This document shows, one piece after another, positions 23,408 through 31,185 of a DNA stretch of 39,457 nucleotides. The position numbers and the translations under genes are program-made. Source of the DNA: Candidatus Woesearchaeota archaeon. GTDB taxonomy: Archaea > Nanobdellota > Nanobdellia > SCGC-AAA011-G17 > JAGVZY01. Under the pieces are notes generated by a model. That model had not been told where the DNA came from. It did not search any database and saw nothing but the letters and a program-made list of their open reading frames with translations. The DNA lies in contig JAGVZY010000005.1 in the NCBI GenBank assembly GCA_018302225.1, positions 1 through 39,457 on the forward strand. The letters are read 5' to 3'. Position 1 is the stretch's first letter; every line of letters begins with the position of its first letter.

Positions 23408-24121
23408 TTAAGCATAGATTTTTTCTAAATCTCTTTCTGAGAAATTTTCTTTTATAAATTCTACCATTAAATCATTGCCTGATAGTTTGTAATATTTTAG
23501 AGCCATTACTAGAACTCCAGCTTTCAAGAAAATATCTCCTAATTTGCTTAAACCTTTTTTATCATCTGCTGCTTCGAAAGCATTACCTGCACTTGCAAGC
23601 ATGTTTTGTTCTAAGCAACGATTACCAAGCATAACTAATTTTTCTGTGTTGTTTAATGCACTATAGACTTCTATTGCTAGGTCAACTTTGTCTCTTTGGA
23701 TGCACCAGTCACCAACTTCAATTAATTTTTCTTTGTGATCTGCATTTTTGAAAGCTTTGATTGCATCTGAAAGACTTCCATTTCTTAGGCATTTTTCACC
23801 TGTATAAATTAGTTTTTCTCTTGCATTGGCTAAAGCATAAGCATCTATTGCAGTTCCGAAAAGACCAATACCAACATGATAATCACCAATTTCTTCAAGC
23901 TTTTTCTTGTTACCAGTCATGCTTAGAACTTTCATGGCATCTTTAACCATGCCTTTTCTGAACATTTCTTCACCAACAGCATCAAGAAGTTTAGTTTTCG
24001 TTTCTTCATCAAACATTGTCATGTTGATGTTTTCCAAACCTTTTCTTATTATTGCTGGCACAAGCTCCTTTATGCCATCTACATCATTTGATTTTGAATA
24101 TTCTGCGATTGTACCAACCAT
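23408..24121 (-). CDS. Alpha-helical repeat protein
   Basis: A 237-residue protein made of about six tandem helix pairs of roughly 33 residues each, with a recurring pattern of L-x-x-I/L-G-(D/N/E)-x-C/H...A-x-x-A/Y (EEIGDYHVGIGLFGTAIDAYALA, IEVGDWCIQRDKVDLAIEVYSAL, VMLGNRCLEQNMLASAGNAFEAA, SKLGDIFLKAGVLVMALKYYKLS). This is a TPR- or clathrin-repeat-like solenoid, a protein-binding scaffold. It has no signal peptide or enzyme motif. GGAGGGG immediately before the ATG fixes the start. Its partner is unknown. Confidence 0.75.
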   Translation of the reverse strand: MVGTIAEYSKSNDVDGIKELVPAIIRKGLENINMTMFDEETKTKLLDAVGEEMFRKGMVKDAMKVLSMTGNKKKLEEIGDYHVGIGLFGTAIDAYALANAREKLIYTGEKCLRNGSLSDAIKAFKNADHKEKLIEVGDWCIQRDKVDLAIEVYSALNNTEKLVMLGNRCLEQNMLASAGNAFEAADDKKGLSKLGDIFLKAGVLVMALKYYKLSGNDLMVEFIKENFSERDLEKIYA

Positions 24122-24265
24122 GTTACCCCTCCAATGATTTTAGAGATAGAAGTTACTTATATACTTTATGATTTTTCTGACTTTTAAGGAGTATCAGATT
24201 TATAAGTGAGTTTTATTTGGGTTTAGAGAATGCTAAACTTTAAATACTTCTTTTTTTCTTTATAA

Positions 24266-24514
24266 ATGATGATTTATATAGAACTTATTGGATATATTAC
24301 TACTTTGTTGTCTATAGTTTCTTTTATGCCTCAAACAATTAAAGCTTGGAAAACTAAATCTACTAAAGATTTGAGTAGATGGATGTAGATGTTACTTATA
24401 GAATTTCAGATTTCTTTTGGTTTATCAACAAATTTTTTTCTGCTAATGATTGCAAATTTTATAGTGTTCTTATTGTCTTTATCTATTTTAATTAGTAAAT
24501 ATAAGTTTGGTTAG
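24266..24514 (+). pseudogene. Broken SemiSWEET sugar transporter
   Basis: The frame from the ATG at 24269 reads IELIGYITTLLSIVSFMPQ-T-IKAWKTKSTKDLSRWM, a clear SemiSWEET first helix and PQ-loop (S-F-x-P-Q, K-T-K-S-T-K-D-x-S). A TAG at 24386-24388 follows. After it the same frame has MIANFIVFLLSLSILISKYKFG, matching the third helix, but the conserved W-x-x-Y-G segment of the second helix is only partly legible in another frame. The gene is thus interrupted by a stop and probably by small indels. It fills most of the gap between the helical-repeat gene and the Rossmann/CARF-like gene. Confidence 0.7.
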
Positions 24515-24565
24515 TATATTTTAAAGTATAGTTAATTACTTAAATGATAAGTTAGTTGTAATTCT

Positions 24566-24922
24566 ATGACTGAATTAGTTGCTTGTTTGTCTAGTGGAAA
24601 AGGCACTTGGGGACATGTTGCAAGACTTATAAAAGAAGGCAAATGGGATAAAACCTTTATTCTAACTAATGAATTTGGAAGGCAGAATTTTAAAGCTGAA
24701 GCTAATGTTGAAGTTCTTTTGATAGACGAAGAGAAGGGTATAAAAGAATTAAGGGATGATATTTATAATTTTTTGAAGGATAAAATTAAGGGTTTTGAAG
24801 TGGGGGTTAATATTATTTCTGGAAGTGGTAAAGAACATCTTGCTTTGATGAGTGCTTTGTTAAAAATGGGTGTTGGGATGAGATTTGTTGCTCTGACTAA
24901 AGATGGAGTTGAAGAAATATGA
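24566..24922 (+). CDS. Rossmann/CARF-like protein coupled to Orc1/Cdc6
   Basis: A 118-residue protein. The start LVACLSSGKGTWGHVARLI is followed by a FILTN strand and a later strand-loop GVNIISGSGKEHLALMSALL. This order (N-terminal glycine-containing strand-loop, then a G-S-G-K/E loop followed by a helix in the last third) resembles CARF domains, which bind cyclic oligonucleotides in CRISPR systems. It also fits other Rossmann-like nucleotide-binding families. No effector domain is attached and no CRISPR array is in the window. Its stop overlaps the ATPase start (ATGA), so the two are translated together. Leaderless promoter likely. The fold is my inference from pattern only. Confidence 0.55.
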   Translation: MTELVACLSSGKGTWGHVARLIKEGKWDKTFILTNEFGRQNFKAEANVEVLLIDEEKGIKELRDDIYNFLKDKIKGFEVGVNIISGSGKEHLALMSALLKMGVGMRFVALTKDGVEEI

Positions 24923-25941
24923 GTTTTTTTGATGATGCTCTGGGTGGTGAGGAAAGTATATTCAAAAATGATATTGCTTTGGATCCAAGTTTTGTTCCTA
25001 AATTAATTCCTTATAGAGAGAATGAGCAACATACAGTTGCAGGTGCGATAAAACCTTTGTTCGAAAAAAAGAACGGAAGAAATTTAATTATTTTTGGAAG
25101 TCCTGGAATTGGAAAAACTGTTGCGACTAAACATGTTTTAGATGAGCTTGAAGAAAAAGCCGAGGATATAAGTGTTCTTTTTATTAATTGTTGGAAGAAA
25201 AATACTTCTTACAAAATAATTACTGAGATTTGTAATTTGTTAAATTATCCTTGGGCTCAAAATAAAAGAAGTGAAGAGATTTTGGGAAGTTTGATTTCTA
25301 AGATGAATAAAACTCAAGTTGTTTTTGTTTTAGATGAAGCTGATCAATTAGAAGATTTAGATTTTTTATACCATGTAGTTGAAGATATTTATAGGAAAAC
25401 TTTGATTTTAATTGTAAATGATGAAGAATGGATTAATTCTATTGATGAAAGAGTTAAATCACGTTTGATGTTGTCTAAGGTTGAATTTAAAAAATATAGT
25501 CTTGAAGAAATCTATGAAATTTTAAAGCAAAGAGTTGGATATGCTTTTTATGAAGGTGTAATTGGTTTAGAAGAGATAAAAATGATTAGTGATAAAACTT
25601 TTGAGATTGGAGATTTAAGAGTTGGCTTGTTTTTATTAAAAGAATCTGGAAATATTGCTGAAGCAAGAAATTCTAGAAAAATATCTAAAGATGATGTTTC
25701 TAAAGCAATTGGAAATATGGTGAATTATAATCATAAAGAATTGGATGAAGATGAAAGGCAAATTTTAGAATTGATTAAACAGAATCCAGGTTTGAGTTTT
25801 TCTGAGTTGCATCAAGAGTATGTTAAATCAGGTGGTGATAAGACTGAAAGAACTTTACATAGAAAGGTAAGTTCTTTAATTGATGCAAGAGCAGTAAGAA
25901 TAGAGAAAGATGAGTTGAAAAGAAAGTTCTTTGTAAAGTAA
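24919..25941 (+). CDS. Orc1/Cdc6-like AAA+ ATPase
   Basis: A 340-residue AAA+ protein with Walker A GSPGIGKT (60-67), Walker B FVLDEADQL, a sensor region (LIVNDEEW), a conserved R (DERVKSRL) as in archaeal Orc1/Cdc6, a lid domain (DLRVGLFLLKESGNIAEARNSRKISKDDV) and a C-terminal winged-helix domain (about 255-340). This is the layout of origin recognition/helicase-loading proteins, but it is shorter than standard Orc1/Cdc6 (about 400) and could be an accessory paralogue. The coupled upstream Rossmann/CARF-like gene is unusual. I see no recognisable origin-recognition-box repeats in the neighbouring spacers. Confidence 0.85.
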   Translation: MSFFDDALGGEESIFKNDIALDPSFVPKLIPYRENEQHTVAGAIKPLFEKKNGRNLIIFGSPGIGKTVATKHVLDELEEKAEDISVLFINCWKKNTSYKIITEICNLLNYPWAQNKRSEEILGSLISKMNKTQVVFVLDEADQLEDLDFLYHVVEDIYRKTLILIVNDEEWINSIDERVKSRLMLSKVEFKKYSLEEIYEILKQRVGYAFYEGVIGLEEIKMISDKTFEIGDLRVGLFLLKESGNIAEARNSRKISKDDVSKAIGNMVNYNHKELDEDERQILELIKQNPGLSFSELHQEYVKSGGDKTERTLHRKVSSLIDARAVRIEKDELKRKFFVK

Positions 25942-25973
25942 AAAATATAAACTTAGAGTGTTTTAGACATTAA

Positions 25974-26777
25974 ATGTGCTACAGTAAAGAAGTCCAGCTT
26001 ATTAGCGCTTTAATTATACTAGTTTCTTGCTTAGTTTATTATCTTTTTTATATTAAAAAATTTAAAGACAAATGGAAAGTGTGTTTCTTGAGGACGGTTT
26101 TAATTGGGTTTATGTGTATAGGTTTACATCAATTTTTTGAATTTTTGGCTTTGGTTACTAATAATCAGATTGTTTATAAAATGGGATTGATAATCTCTAT
26201 TTGTGCAGTATATTTTCTGTTAAAATCATTGGAGGTGTTGTCTAATAAAAAGATAGGTTCTTGGATTGCTTTAATTTTTATTTTATTTGTTATTTTGCAG
26301 ATTTTGATTGTTCCTATGGACTTTAGTGCATCAAGTTTTTATTTGAAACATAATTCGGTGTTTTTCTGGGCAGCAATTTGGTTATTATTATTTATTTATT
26401 GGCATGTCTGTGCAATTAAGATTTATTTTGAGATGAAAGATAATAAATCTAAAAGAACTTTAGTATTATATCTTTTAACTATAGCAGATGCTTCATTTAT
26501 ATTAAGTGCAATTTATGTTTTATTTGGCTATTTTTTCTTTTCTGTTAATGTGTGTACTGATTCTCCTTCTATTTGGTGTACGTTTTATGTTTTGCAATCT
26601 TTTTTAGTCCCATTTTTGTTTTTTAAACTATTTAAGTTTAAACGTCAAAAAGATACTAAATTTATGGAGCCTAAAGAGATATTAATTTACTTAATTATTG
26701 CATTATTTATTTTAGGGGTGTTAATGTTAATACTTCCATTATTTAACTGTTTGACTTGGAAGTTTGTGTTTGGTTAA
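25974..26777 (+). CDS. Seven-helix membrane protein, DUF6629-like
   Basis: A 267-residue protein that begins MCYS and has seven or so membrane helices. The MC(F/Y)S start, the first-helix pattern, and an acidic/aromatic motif after the second helix (GLHQFFEF) resemble the DUF6629 family of uncharacterised membrane proteins. It is 32 bases downstream of the Orc1/Cdc6-like gene and may be in the same transcript. There is no catalytic motif that I recognise; several conserved Cys, His and Trp residues lie in or near the helices. Family assignment is moderate. Confidence 0.6.
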   Translation: MCYSKEVQLISALIILVSCLVYYLFYIKKFKDKWKVCFLRTVLIGFMCIGLHQFFEFLALVTNNQIVYKMGLIISICAVYFLLKSLEVLSNKKIGSWIALIFILFVILQILIVPMDFSASSFYLKHNSVFFWAAIWLLLFIYWHVCAIKIYFEMKDNKSKRTLVLYLLTIADASFILSAIYVLFGYFFFSVNVCTDSPSIWCTFYVLQSFLVPFLFFKLFKFKRQKDTKFMEPKEILIYLIIALFILGVLMLILPLFNCLTWKFVFG

Positions 26778-26793
26778 TAGTACTTCTCAGTGG

Positions 26794-26824
26794 TATGACA
26801 AGATGACATGGATGCGTGAGGGTT
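26794..26824 (+). repeat. 31-base leader repeat, copy 1
   Basis: Identical at 30 of 31 positions to 34317-34347. The single difference (T for G) turns an in-frame GGA into TGA, so the small reading frame present in copy 2 stops after three codons here. It lies upstream of two small reading frames. Confidence 0.7.
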
Positions 26825-26874
26825 TTAAAGATAGTTGCCTTGACTAGTAATATCAACTTTTGGGGGTGGTTTTA

Positions 26875-26994
26875 ATGGTAGCTTTGGACCATAGAACAAT
26901 ACAAAAATTAACAAGTATACAACTTAGTTGTTTGCCTATGTTAGGCATTATGATTTTAGGGGGTGTAAAGCATGAAAAACGACATTTACACTAA
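26875..26994 (+). CDS. Possible 39-residue small protein
   Basis: ATG preceded by a strong ribosome site GGGGGTGG (26862-26869). The product has a polar N-terminus, a hydrophobic middle (SCLPMLGIMILGGV) and a basic His-rich tail. It overlaps the next small gene, whose ribosome site lies within it. It could be a translated leader that controls the next gene, or a real small protein. No family is recognised. Confidence 0.35.
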   Translation: MVALDHRTIQKLTSIQLSCLPMLGIMILGGVKHEKRHLH

Positions 26995-27085
26995 AGTTGG
27001 AGTAAAGAAGCTGTTTGAGCAAGAAGAATTAGATGATGATGAAGTGGGTTTTATGTTAGGTTATTTACAAAGAGACAAAGACTAA
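26972..27085 (+). CDS. 37-residue acidic small protein
   Basis: ATG to TAA, with AGGGGGTGT (26957-26965) as ribosome site. The second half, KKLFEQEELDDDEVGFMLGYL, aligns with EDLFENDEISAMEAAFMIGYC in the small protein at 30219-30356. The common pattern is LFE-x-(D/E)-E-(L/I)-x3-E-x2-FM-(L/I)-GY. The repeat of the pattern in two places with good ribosome sites supports a real gene family. It is followed by a T-rich stretch that may terminate transcription. The function is unknown; size and charge would suit an antitoxin-like or adaptor peptide. Confidence 0.6.
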   Translation: MKNDIYTKVGVKKLFEQEELDDDEVGFMLGYLQRDKD

Positions 27086-27112
27086 CTTTTTCTTTTTTTC
27101 TTTTTTTGGAAA

Positions 27113-27122
27113 GTTTTATAAT
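27113..27122 (+). promoter_or_regulatory. TATA box of the phosphoesterase gene
   Basis: TTTTATAATT lies about 25 bases before the ATG at 27145. It follows a T-rich tract (27086-27110) that may end transcription from the small genes. Its position shows that the reading frame upstream of 27145 is promoter, not protein. Confidence 0.55.
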
Positions 27123-27144
27123 TCTCTTTTTTGTTAAGGTTTTA

Positions 27145-27720
27145 ATGAAAATATACGCTTTTACAGATGTACATGGCGAAACTAAGAAAATTGATAAAAT
27201 TTTAAGTGATATTAGCGTGTTTAAACCAGATGTTTTAGTTTGTTGTGGAGATTTGACTGATTTTGGGGGTGATTTAAAAAAGCACATTAGTAGATTTGAT
27301 TTAGAAATACCTTTTCTTATTCTTCATGGTAATCATGAATCAATAGCACAAATAGAATCTATTTCTGGAAAGAGTATTATTAATTTGCATAAAAATTTTT
27401 TTGAATTTGAAGATTATACTTTTTTAGGTTATGGTGGTGGAGGGTTTGTTCAAGAAAGTGAAGATTTTTGTGATTTTGTGGAAAACTTGGATATTAAAGG
27501 CAAAAAATTAGTTATTGTTACACATATGCCTCCATTTAAAACAATGCTTGATAAATTAGAAATGGGATATAGAGGTTTAATTCCTTTAAGAGAATTTATT
27601 ATTAATAAAAAACCTGCTTTAGTTTTGAGTGGGCATTTACATGAGAATGCTGGAAAGGTAGATTTTATTCAAAATACAGTATTAATAAATCCGGGTGGCG
27701 GGAAATTAATTGAGATTTAA
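27145..27720 (+). CDS. Calcineurin-like metallophosphoesterase
   Basis: A 191-residue enzyme starting at the ATG at 27145, giving MKIYAFTDVHGE. The family metal-binding motifs are all visible: DVHG (near the start), GDLTDFG, GNHES (N-H), VTHMPP (H) and SGHLHE (G-H-x-H). These form the two-metal site that cleaves phosphoesters. The substrate cannot be told from sequence; relatives include MJ0936-type and YfcE-type phosphodiesterases. A frame extension upstream would contain the TATA box and is rejected. The next gene starts just after its stop. Confidence 0.9.
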   Translation: MKIYAFTDVHGETKKIDKILSDISVFKPDVLVCCGDLTDFGGDLKKHISRFDLEIPFLILHGNHESIAQIESISGKSIINLHKNFFEFEDYTFLGYGGGGFVQESEDFCDFVENLDIKGKKLVIVTHMPPFKTMLDKLEMGYRGLIPLREFIINKKPALVLSGHLHENAGKVDFIQNTVLINPGGGKLIEI

Positions 27721-27721
27721 A

Positions 27722-28180
27722 ATGAAGTCTATGTGGAAAGAGTGTTTAGATTGCAAGGTAAAATGTTGTAATAGCGAAGTTATAGAATTACCTTTGTTTC
27801 TAACTAAACCTGATTTAAATTTAATAAAAGCAAGAGGTTATGATATAAGTAAATTAATTAACGCAACAAAATGTTATTTTTATAGTGATAATAAAAAATG
27901 TAACATTCATAGTATTAAACCTGTGGATTGTAAACTTTTTCCATTTGATATAGATGTGGACAAAATAACAAATGAGCCTTATTGGATTATTTGGGAACTT
28001 GATTGTGTACTAGCTAAGAAATTAAATGATTTGAAAGATGCAGAGCCTTATTTAAAACATTTTGAAAAAACTATAATCCCTTATTTTAAAGAGCATATTC
28101 AGGAATATTCAGATTTTAATGAAACTGATTTGGTTAGAAACCATGAATTTAAGATTTTAAGGAAGATAAAGATAGATTAA
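27722..28180 (+). CDS. YkgJ-family cysteine-cluster protein
   Basis: A 152-residue protein with the YkgJ (UPF0153) cysteine pattern: C-x2-C-x3-CC near the N-terminus (ECLDCKVKCC), then CNIHSIKPVDCKLFPFD, which matches C-x-x-H-x4-P-x-x-C-x-x-FP. These residues bind a zinc or Fe-S centre; the function of the family is poorly known. I start at ATG 27722 (an upstream TTG is possible). It directly follows the phosphoesterase gene, so the two are probably one operon. Its stop overlaps the convergent taw1 stop by four bases. Confidence 0.85.
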   Translation: MKSMWKECLDCKVKCCNSEVIELPLFLTKPDLNLIKARGYDISKLINATKCYFYSDNKKCNIHSIKPVDCKLFPFDIDVDKITNEPYWIIWELDCVLAKKLNDLKDAEPYLKHFEKTIIPYFKEHIQEYSDFNETDLVRNHEFKILRKIKID

Positions 28181-29115
28181 AACTGAATCTTTCTATCTTT
28201 CGAATCTCTTTTCATTAACAAACAAACTCTTGATTCTTTAGATTCGTCTATGATTTTATAATTTATTAATTTTGCAAGTTGCTCTGCAAAAGCTTTTATT
28301 TCTGGATGCAGAGGCATTTGTTTATAGTCTATTCGTTCTGTTGCATAGCCTACACACATAGCTGCTTTTAATTCTATGAATTTAATATTTAGATTTTTGA
28401 CTAATTTAGCATATTTTTCTGGATGTTTTAGATTAAGATTTTTTACTAAAGTTAATCTTAAAGTATTTCTTTTGAATTTTGGGAGGAGTTTTAATGAGCT
28501 TAAAATATTTTTCCAGAGCTCTTTTGACCGAGGTTTACATAGTTTATTAAAACTTTCTTCATCATAAGAAGGAAGAGTTAAATATAATTGAGTTGGTTGT
28601 TGTTTTAGTATTTTTTTCAACATTTTAGGATAGGTTCCATTAGTTACTAAGAATGAAGTCATTTTTCTTTTTTTTATTTCTCTTAATAATTCTGGAAGAC
28701 GGGGATAATTACAAGCATCTCCGCTTAAACTTAAGGCGAAATGTTTTGGTTGGTTAGCATTCGAGAATTTTTCTTTTGAAACATTTTCATTTCCACCGTA
28801 ACCTTGAATTAGTTTTATATGTTCCTTTGTTAGATTATTCAGAATTTCTTTTGGAGAGTCCCACTTTTTTTGAGATTTCGTTTTAAAATTTATATCTCTC
28901 CAGCACCACACACAAGAAAGATTACAATAATCTATATCTAAACTTGACTGAATGCATCTTTCGCTTTGTATACCATAAAATTTGTTTTTGTAACAAGCCC
29001 CTTGATTGTTTAAAGATTTTTTAAGCCATAAACAAGGTTTAATGGCACTGTGTGAGCCTGCAAATCTATATCCCTGTTTATACAAATCTTTTTTTCTTAG
29101 TTCTGGGTTAAGCAT
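28177..29115 (-). CDS. taw1: Taw1: radical SAM 4-demethylwyosine synthase
   Basis: Taw1 makes the tricyclic base 4-demethylwyosine at guanine-37 of tRNA-Phe, the second step of archaeal wyosine synthesis. The 312-residue product has the radical-SAM cluster motif C-x3-C-x2-C in DYCNLSCVWCWR, and the extra N-terminal cysteines of Taw1 (C28, C41 and the one in SERCIQSS) for a second Fe-S cluster. Also conserved are YGI preceding it, LSLSGDACNYPRLPEL and LVTNGTYPK. Length is normal. It is a single gene; no taw2/taw3 partners are in the window. Confidence 0.94.
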   Translation of the reverse strand: MLNPELRKKDLYKQGYRFAGSHSAIKPCLWLKKSLNNQGACYKNKFYGIQSERCIQSSLDIDYCNLSCVWCWRDINFKTKSQKKWDSPKEILNNLTKEHIKLIQGYGGNENVSKEKFSNANQPKHFALSLSGDACNYPRLPELLREIKKRKMTSFLVTNGTYPKMLKKILKQQPTQLYLTLPSYDEESFNKLCKPRSKELWKNILSSLKLLPKFKRNTLRLTLVKNLNLKHPEKYAKLVKNLNIKFIELKAAMCVGYATERIDYKQMPLHPEIKAFAEQLAKLINYKIIDESKESRVCLLMKRDSKDRKIQF

Positions 29116-29180
29116 AAATCTAATTAAAGAGATAAACTAAAAAACTTTATGGTTTTTAGATTAGATTGTATTATCAATTA

Positions 29181-30122
29181 TTAACTATAGACTTTTCTAC
29201 AGATTGTGTGTATGATAGAGGTCATGACTTTAAATCTTTCAGTTAGAGTTTCTAGATATCTTGGATTGTTTTTTGAAAGTATATCTACACAAGCTTTATT
29301 AATAAAGGCTCTTTCATCTGAAACAGAATAAGCTAACTGAACATCCTTTTTATAATAGGCTGTCATAGTAATATTATAAAACTTTGAGATTTTTTTGTAA
29401 ATATTTAAAACTTGTTTTTCTTTTTGTTTTGATAATTCTATTTCTATGAATATCTTCGCAATTTTCATTATTTCTTCTGAAAGTTTTTCAAGATGATAAC
29501 CCACTATCCATAAATCAAAAAGTTCAATGGGTGTATGATTTAATGCTTTTTGTAATGTTTGATCTTGTAGGGCAGATTTTATAACTCTTAATGCTAGGAA
29601 AGTCATTCGATTCATATCATTATCTCTTGAAATTATTGAATTTATTGAGACTTTAAGTGGAATTGATGGTGTTTCTCCAAACATAGTTTTTATGATGGTA
29701 TCTTTTCTTCTAATTAAATCTGTTAAAGAAATATCATTTAAATTAAGAAAATCTTTTGCTATAATTTTAGTGTCATCTTCTTCGACTATTTCTAGTGCAA
29801 TTAATCTATGAATTATTTCACGAAGTTCAACACTTCTTTTACCAATATTTTTGCTTTTTAAGGTGACTGTTGAATAATTATTAATATAAGCAGAAATTAT
29901 TTCTCTTAAGACTCTTTCATTTGACTTATTTTCTATATCTATGATTATTTCATAGGCGGGTTTAATTGGCTTTTTAAATTCAGGTGTTATTGTTAAAGAG
30001 TCTGATTCTTCAGTGATAAAAATATTATCCCCCTTTTTAAGCCTATTTTTGAGTATCCAGGGCTTAGGTAAAGAAACAATGTATGTTTCGTTTCCGAACT
30101 TTATAAGCTTTCTAAATGACAT
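29181..30122 (-). CDS. PhoU-like phosphate regulator with AbrB N-terminal domain
   Basis: A 313-residue protein with two parts: an N-terminal SpoVT-AbrB-like domain (1-55: RKLIKFGNETYIVSLPKPWILKNRLKKGDNIFI, the swapped-hairpin DNA-binding fold) and PhoU-type three-helix bundles (about 85-160 and 185-305). This arrangement is common in archaea and is thought to sense phosphate status and control transport genes. No pst or phoT transporter gene is nearby. Upstream is an AT-rich region with an inverted repeat (CTATATA/TATATAG, 30133-30139 and 30152-30158) that could be an autoregulatory site. Identification is good, the regulated genes unknown. Confidence 0.85.
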   Translation of the reverse strand: MSFRKLIKFGNETYIVSLPKPWILKNRLKKGDNIFITEESDSLTITPEFKKPIKPAYEIIIDIENKSNERVLREIISAYINNYSTVTLKSKNIGKRSVELREIIHRLIALEIVEEDDTKIIAKDFLNLNDISLTDLIRRKDTIIKTMFGETPSIPLKVSINSIISRDNDMNRMTFLALRVIKSALQDQTLQKALNHTPIELFDLWIVGYHLEKLSEEIMKIAKIFIEIELSKQKEKQVLNIYKKISKFYNITMTAYYKKDVQLAYSVSDERAFINKACVDILSKNNPRYLETLTERFKVMTSIIHTICRKVYS

Positions 30123-30132
30123 TTTATATACC

Positions 30133-30158
30133 CTATATACTTAATATAAAATATATAG
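30133..30158 (-). promoter_or_regulatory. AT-rich inverted repeat and promoter of the phoU-like gene
   Basis: CTATATA (30133-30139) and TATATAG (30152-30158) form a 7-bp dyad around a 12-base spacer, 11-36 bases upstream of the ATG. Several TATA-like elements overlap it. The low complexity means a dyad could arise by chance. Confidence 0.35.
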
Positions 30159-30218
30159 ACAAAGCATATATATAAACTTTACTTTAATAGTATTAGCCAA
30201 AAAGTGGGGGTGGTGGAT

Positions 30219-30356
30219 ATGAAAAGAACTAGTGAGTTGAGAAGGAAAAAAGATAGAGGAGAACTAGATAAACAAGATATAGAAGACTTATTTGAAAATG
30301 ACGAGATATCTGCTATGGAAGCCGCATTTATGATTGGTTATTGTAATGAAGCTTAA
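30219..30356 (+). CDS. 45-residue acidic small protein
   Basis: ATG to TAA with a strong ribosome site (GTGGGGGTGGTGG just before). The N-terminus is basic (KRTSELRRKKDRGE); the C-terminal half, IEDLFENDEISAMEAAFMIGYCNEA, matches the small protein at 26972-27085. It is flanked downstream by two further GGAGG-like sequences (about 30364 and 30393) that lead into no clear gene. The family is not recognised. Its second occurrence with a similar leader (GGGGGTGGT) argues for a real gene with a small regulatory or adaptor role. Confidence 0.6.
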   Translation: MKRTSELRRKKDRGELDKQDIEDLFENDEISAMEAAFMIGYCNEA

Positions 30357-30437
30357 GCAGACTAAAGGAGGTGTTATAACTGAAATATATTAGGAGGGTG
30401 TTTTTTTGGAGGATTAATTAGTTAGAATTGGCAGTTT

Positions 30438-31178
30438 TTAAAATAATTTTATTGCATTATAATAAATTACTTTTCTTACTCTTTCTAAATCAACTTTTTT
30501 TAATTCAGAGATTTTTGCAATTGTTTTTGGGACAAAACAAGGTTCGTTTCTAAGATGTTTTAGAGGGGATTGAAAAGGAGAATCTGTTTCTGTGAGTAAT
30601 TTATTTAGTGGAATGTTTCTTGCAAGTTCTTGGAAATTTTTCATTCTAACTATAGCTGGAGGAATGCTAAAAAAATAATTTGTATCTAGTGCAAGTTTTA
30701 ATGGACCGGTGTAGCAATGAATAACTATATCTTTTTTGCTTGTTGTTTTTAAAATTTCAAATACATCTTTTTCTGCATCTCTACAGTGAACTATTAAAGG
30801 TTTGTTTAGATCTTCTGAAAGTTCTATGACTTTGTTAAATAATTCTATCTGTTCTTGTTTTTTTCCTGTCCAATGATAATCTAATCCTGTTTCTCCAATT
30901 GCCACAATTTTGTTTTTGTTTTGAATAATAAATTCTTTTTCTGATTCTATATCATAATCCCAATGCTTAAAATTTTCAGAACGTAGTACACTTCTTGGAA
31001 ATAAGGATAAAGAAGCCTGCACAATATCATATTTGTTTGCAATTTCTAGAGCTTTTTTGTTTGTAGTTGTTTCTAAACCGGAAGTGATTATTTTTGTTAT
31101 ACCCTTAGATTTAGCTCTTTGTATTACTTTGTCTAAGTTTTTTACTAAATCTAAGTGTGCGTGGATGTCTACATACAT
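30438..31178 (-). CDS. tatD: TatD-family metal-dependent DNase
   Basis: A 246-residue TIM-barrel hydrolase. All metal ligands are visible: H-x-H (HAHLD near the start), GETGLDYHW (E), IVHCRDAE (H), IHCYTG (H) and TETDSPF (D). TatD enzymes act as 3'-5' exonucleases in DNA repair and RNA quality control. It begins at the ATG at 31178, seven bases after the stop region of the site-2 protease gene on the same strand, so it is probably co-transcribed with it. Length is normal. Confidence 0.93.
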   Translation of the reverse strand: MYVDIHAHLDLVKNLDKVIQRAKSKGITKIITSGLETTTNKKALEIANKYDIVQASLSLFPRSVLRSENFKHWDYDIESEKEFIIQNKNKIVAIGETGLDYHWTGKKQEQIELFNKVIELSEDLNKPLIVHCRDAEKDVFEILKTTSKKDIVIHCYTGPLKLALDTNYFFSIPPAIVRMKNFQELARNIPLNKLLTETDSPFQSPLKHLRNEPCFVPKTIAKISELKKVDLERVRKVIYYNAIKLF

Positions 31179-31185
31179 ATTTTAG

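Noticed and set aside
24383-24391. TAG read as pyrrolysine in the SemiSWEET gene
   Set aside because: The following helix lacks the conserved W-x-x-Y-G residues in that frame, which points to decay, and no Pyl genes are in the window.
24122-24565. Replication origin beside the Orc1/Cdc6-like gene
   Set aside because: No repeated origin-recognition-box-like elements could be seen; the gap is mostly the broken transporter.
26794-26824. Box C/D guide RNA
   Set aside because: GATGA-like bases occur, but no proper C, D', C' and D box set with spacing is visible in both copies.
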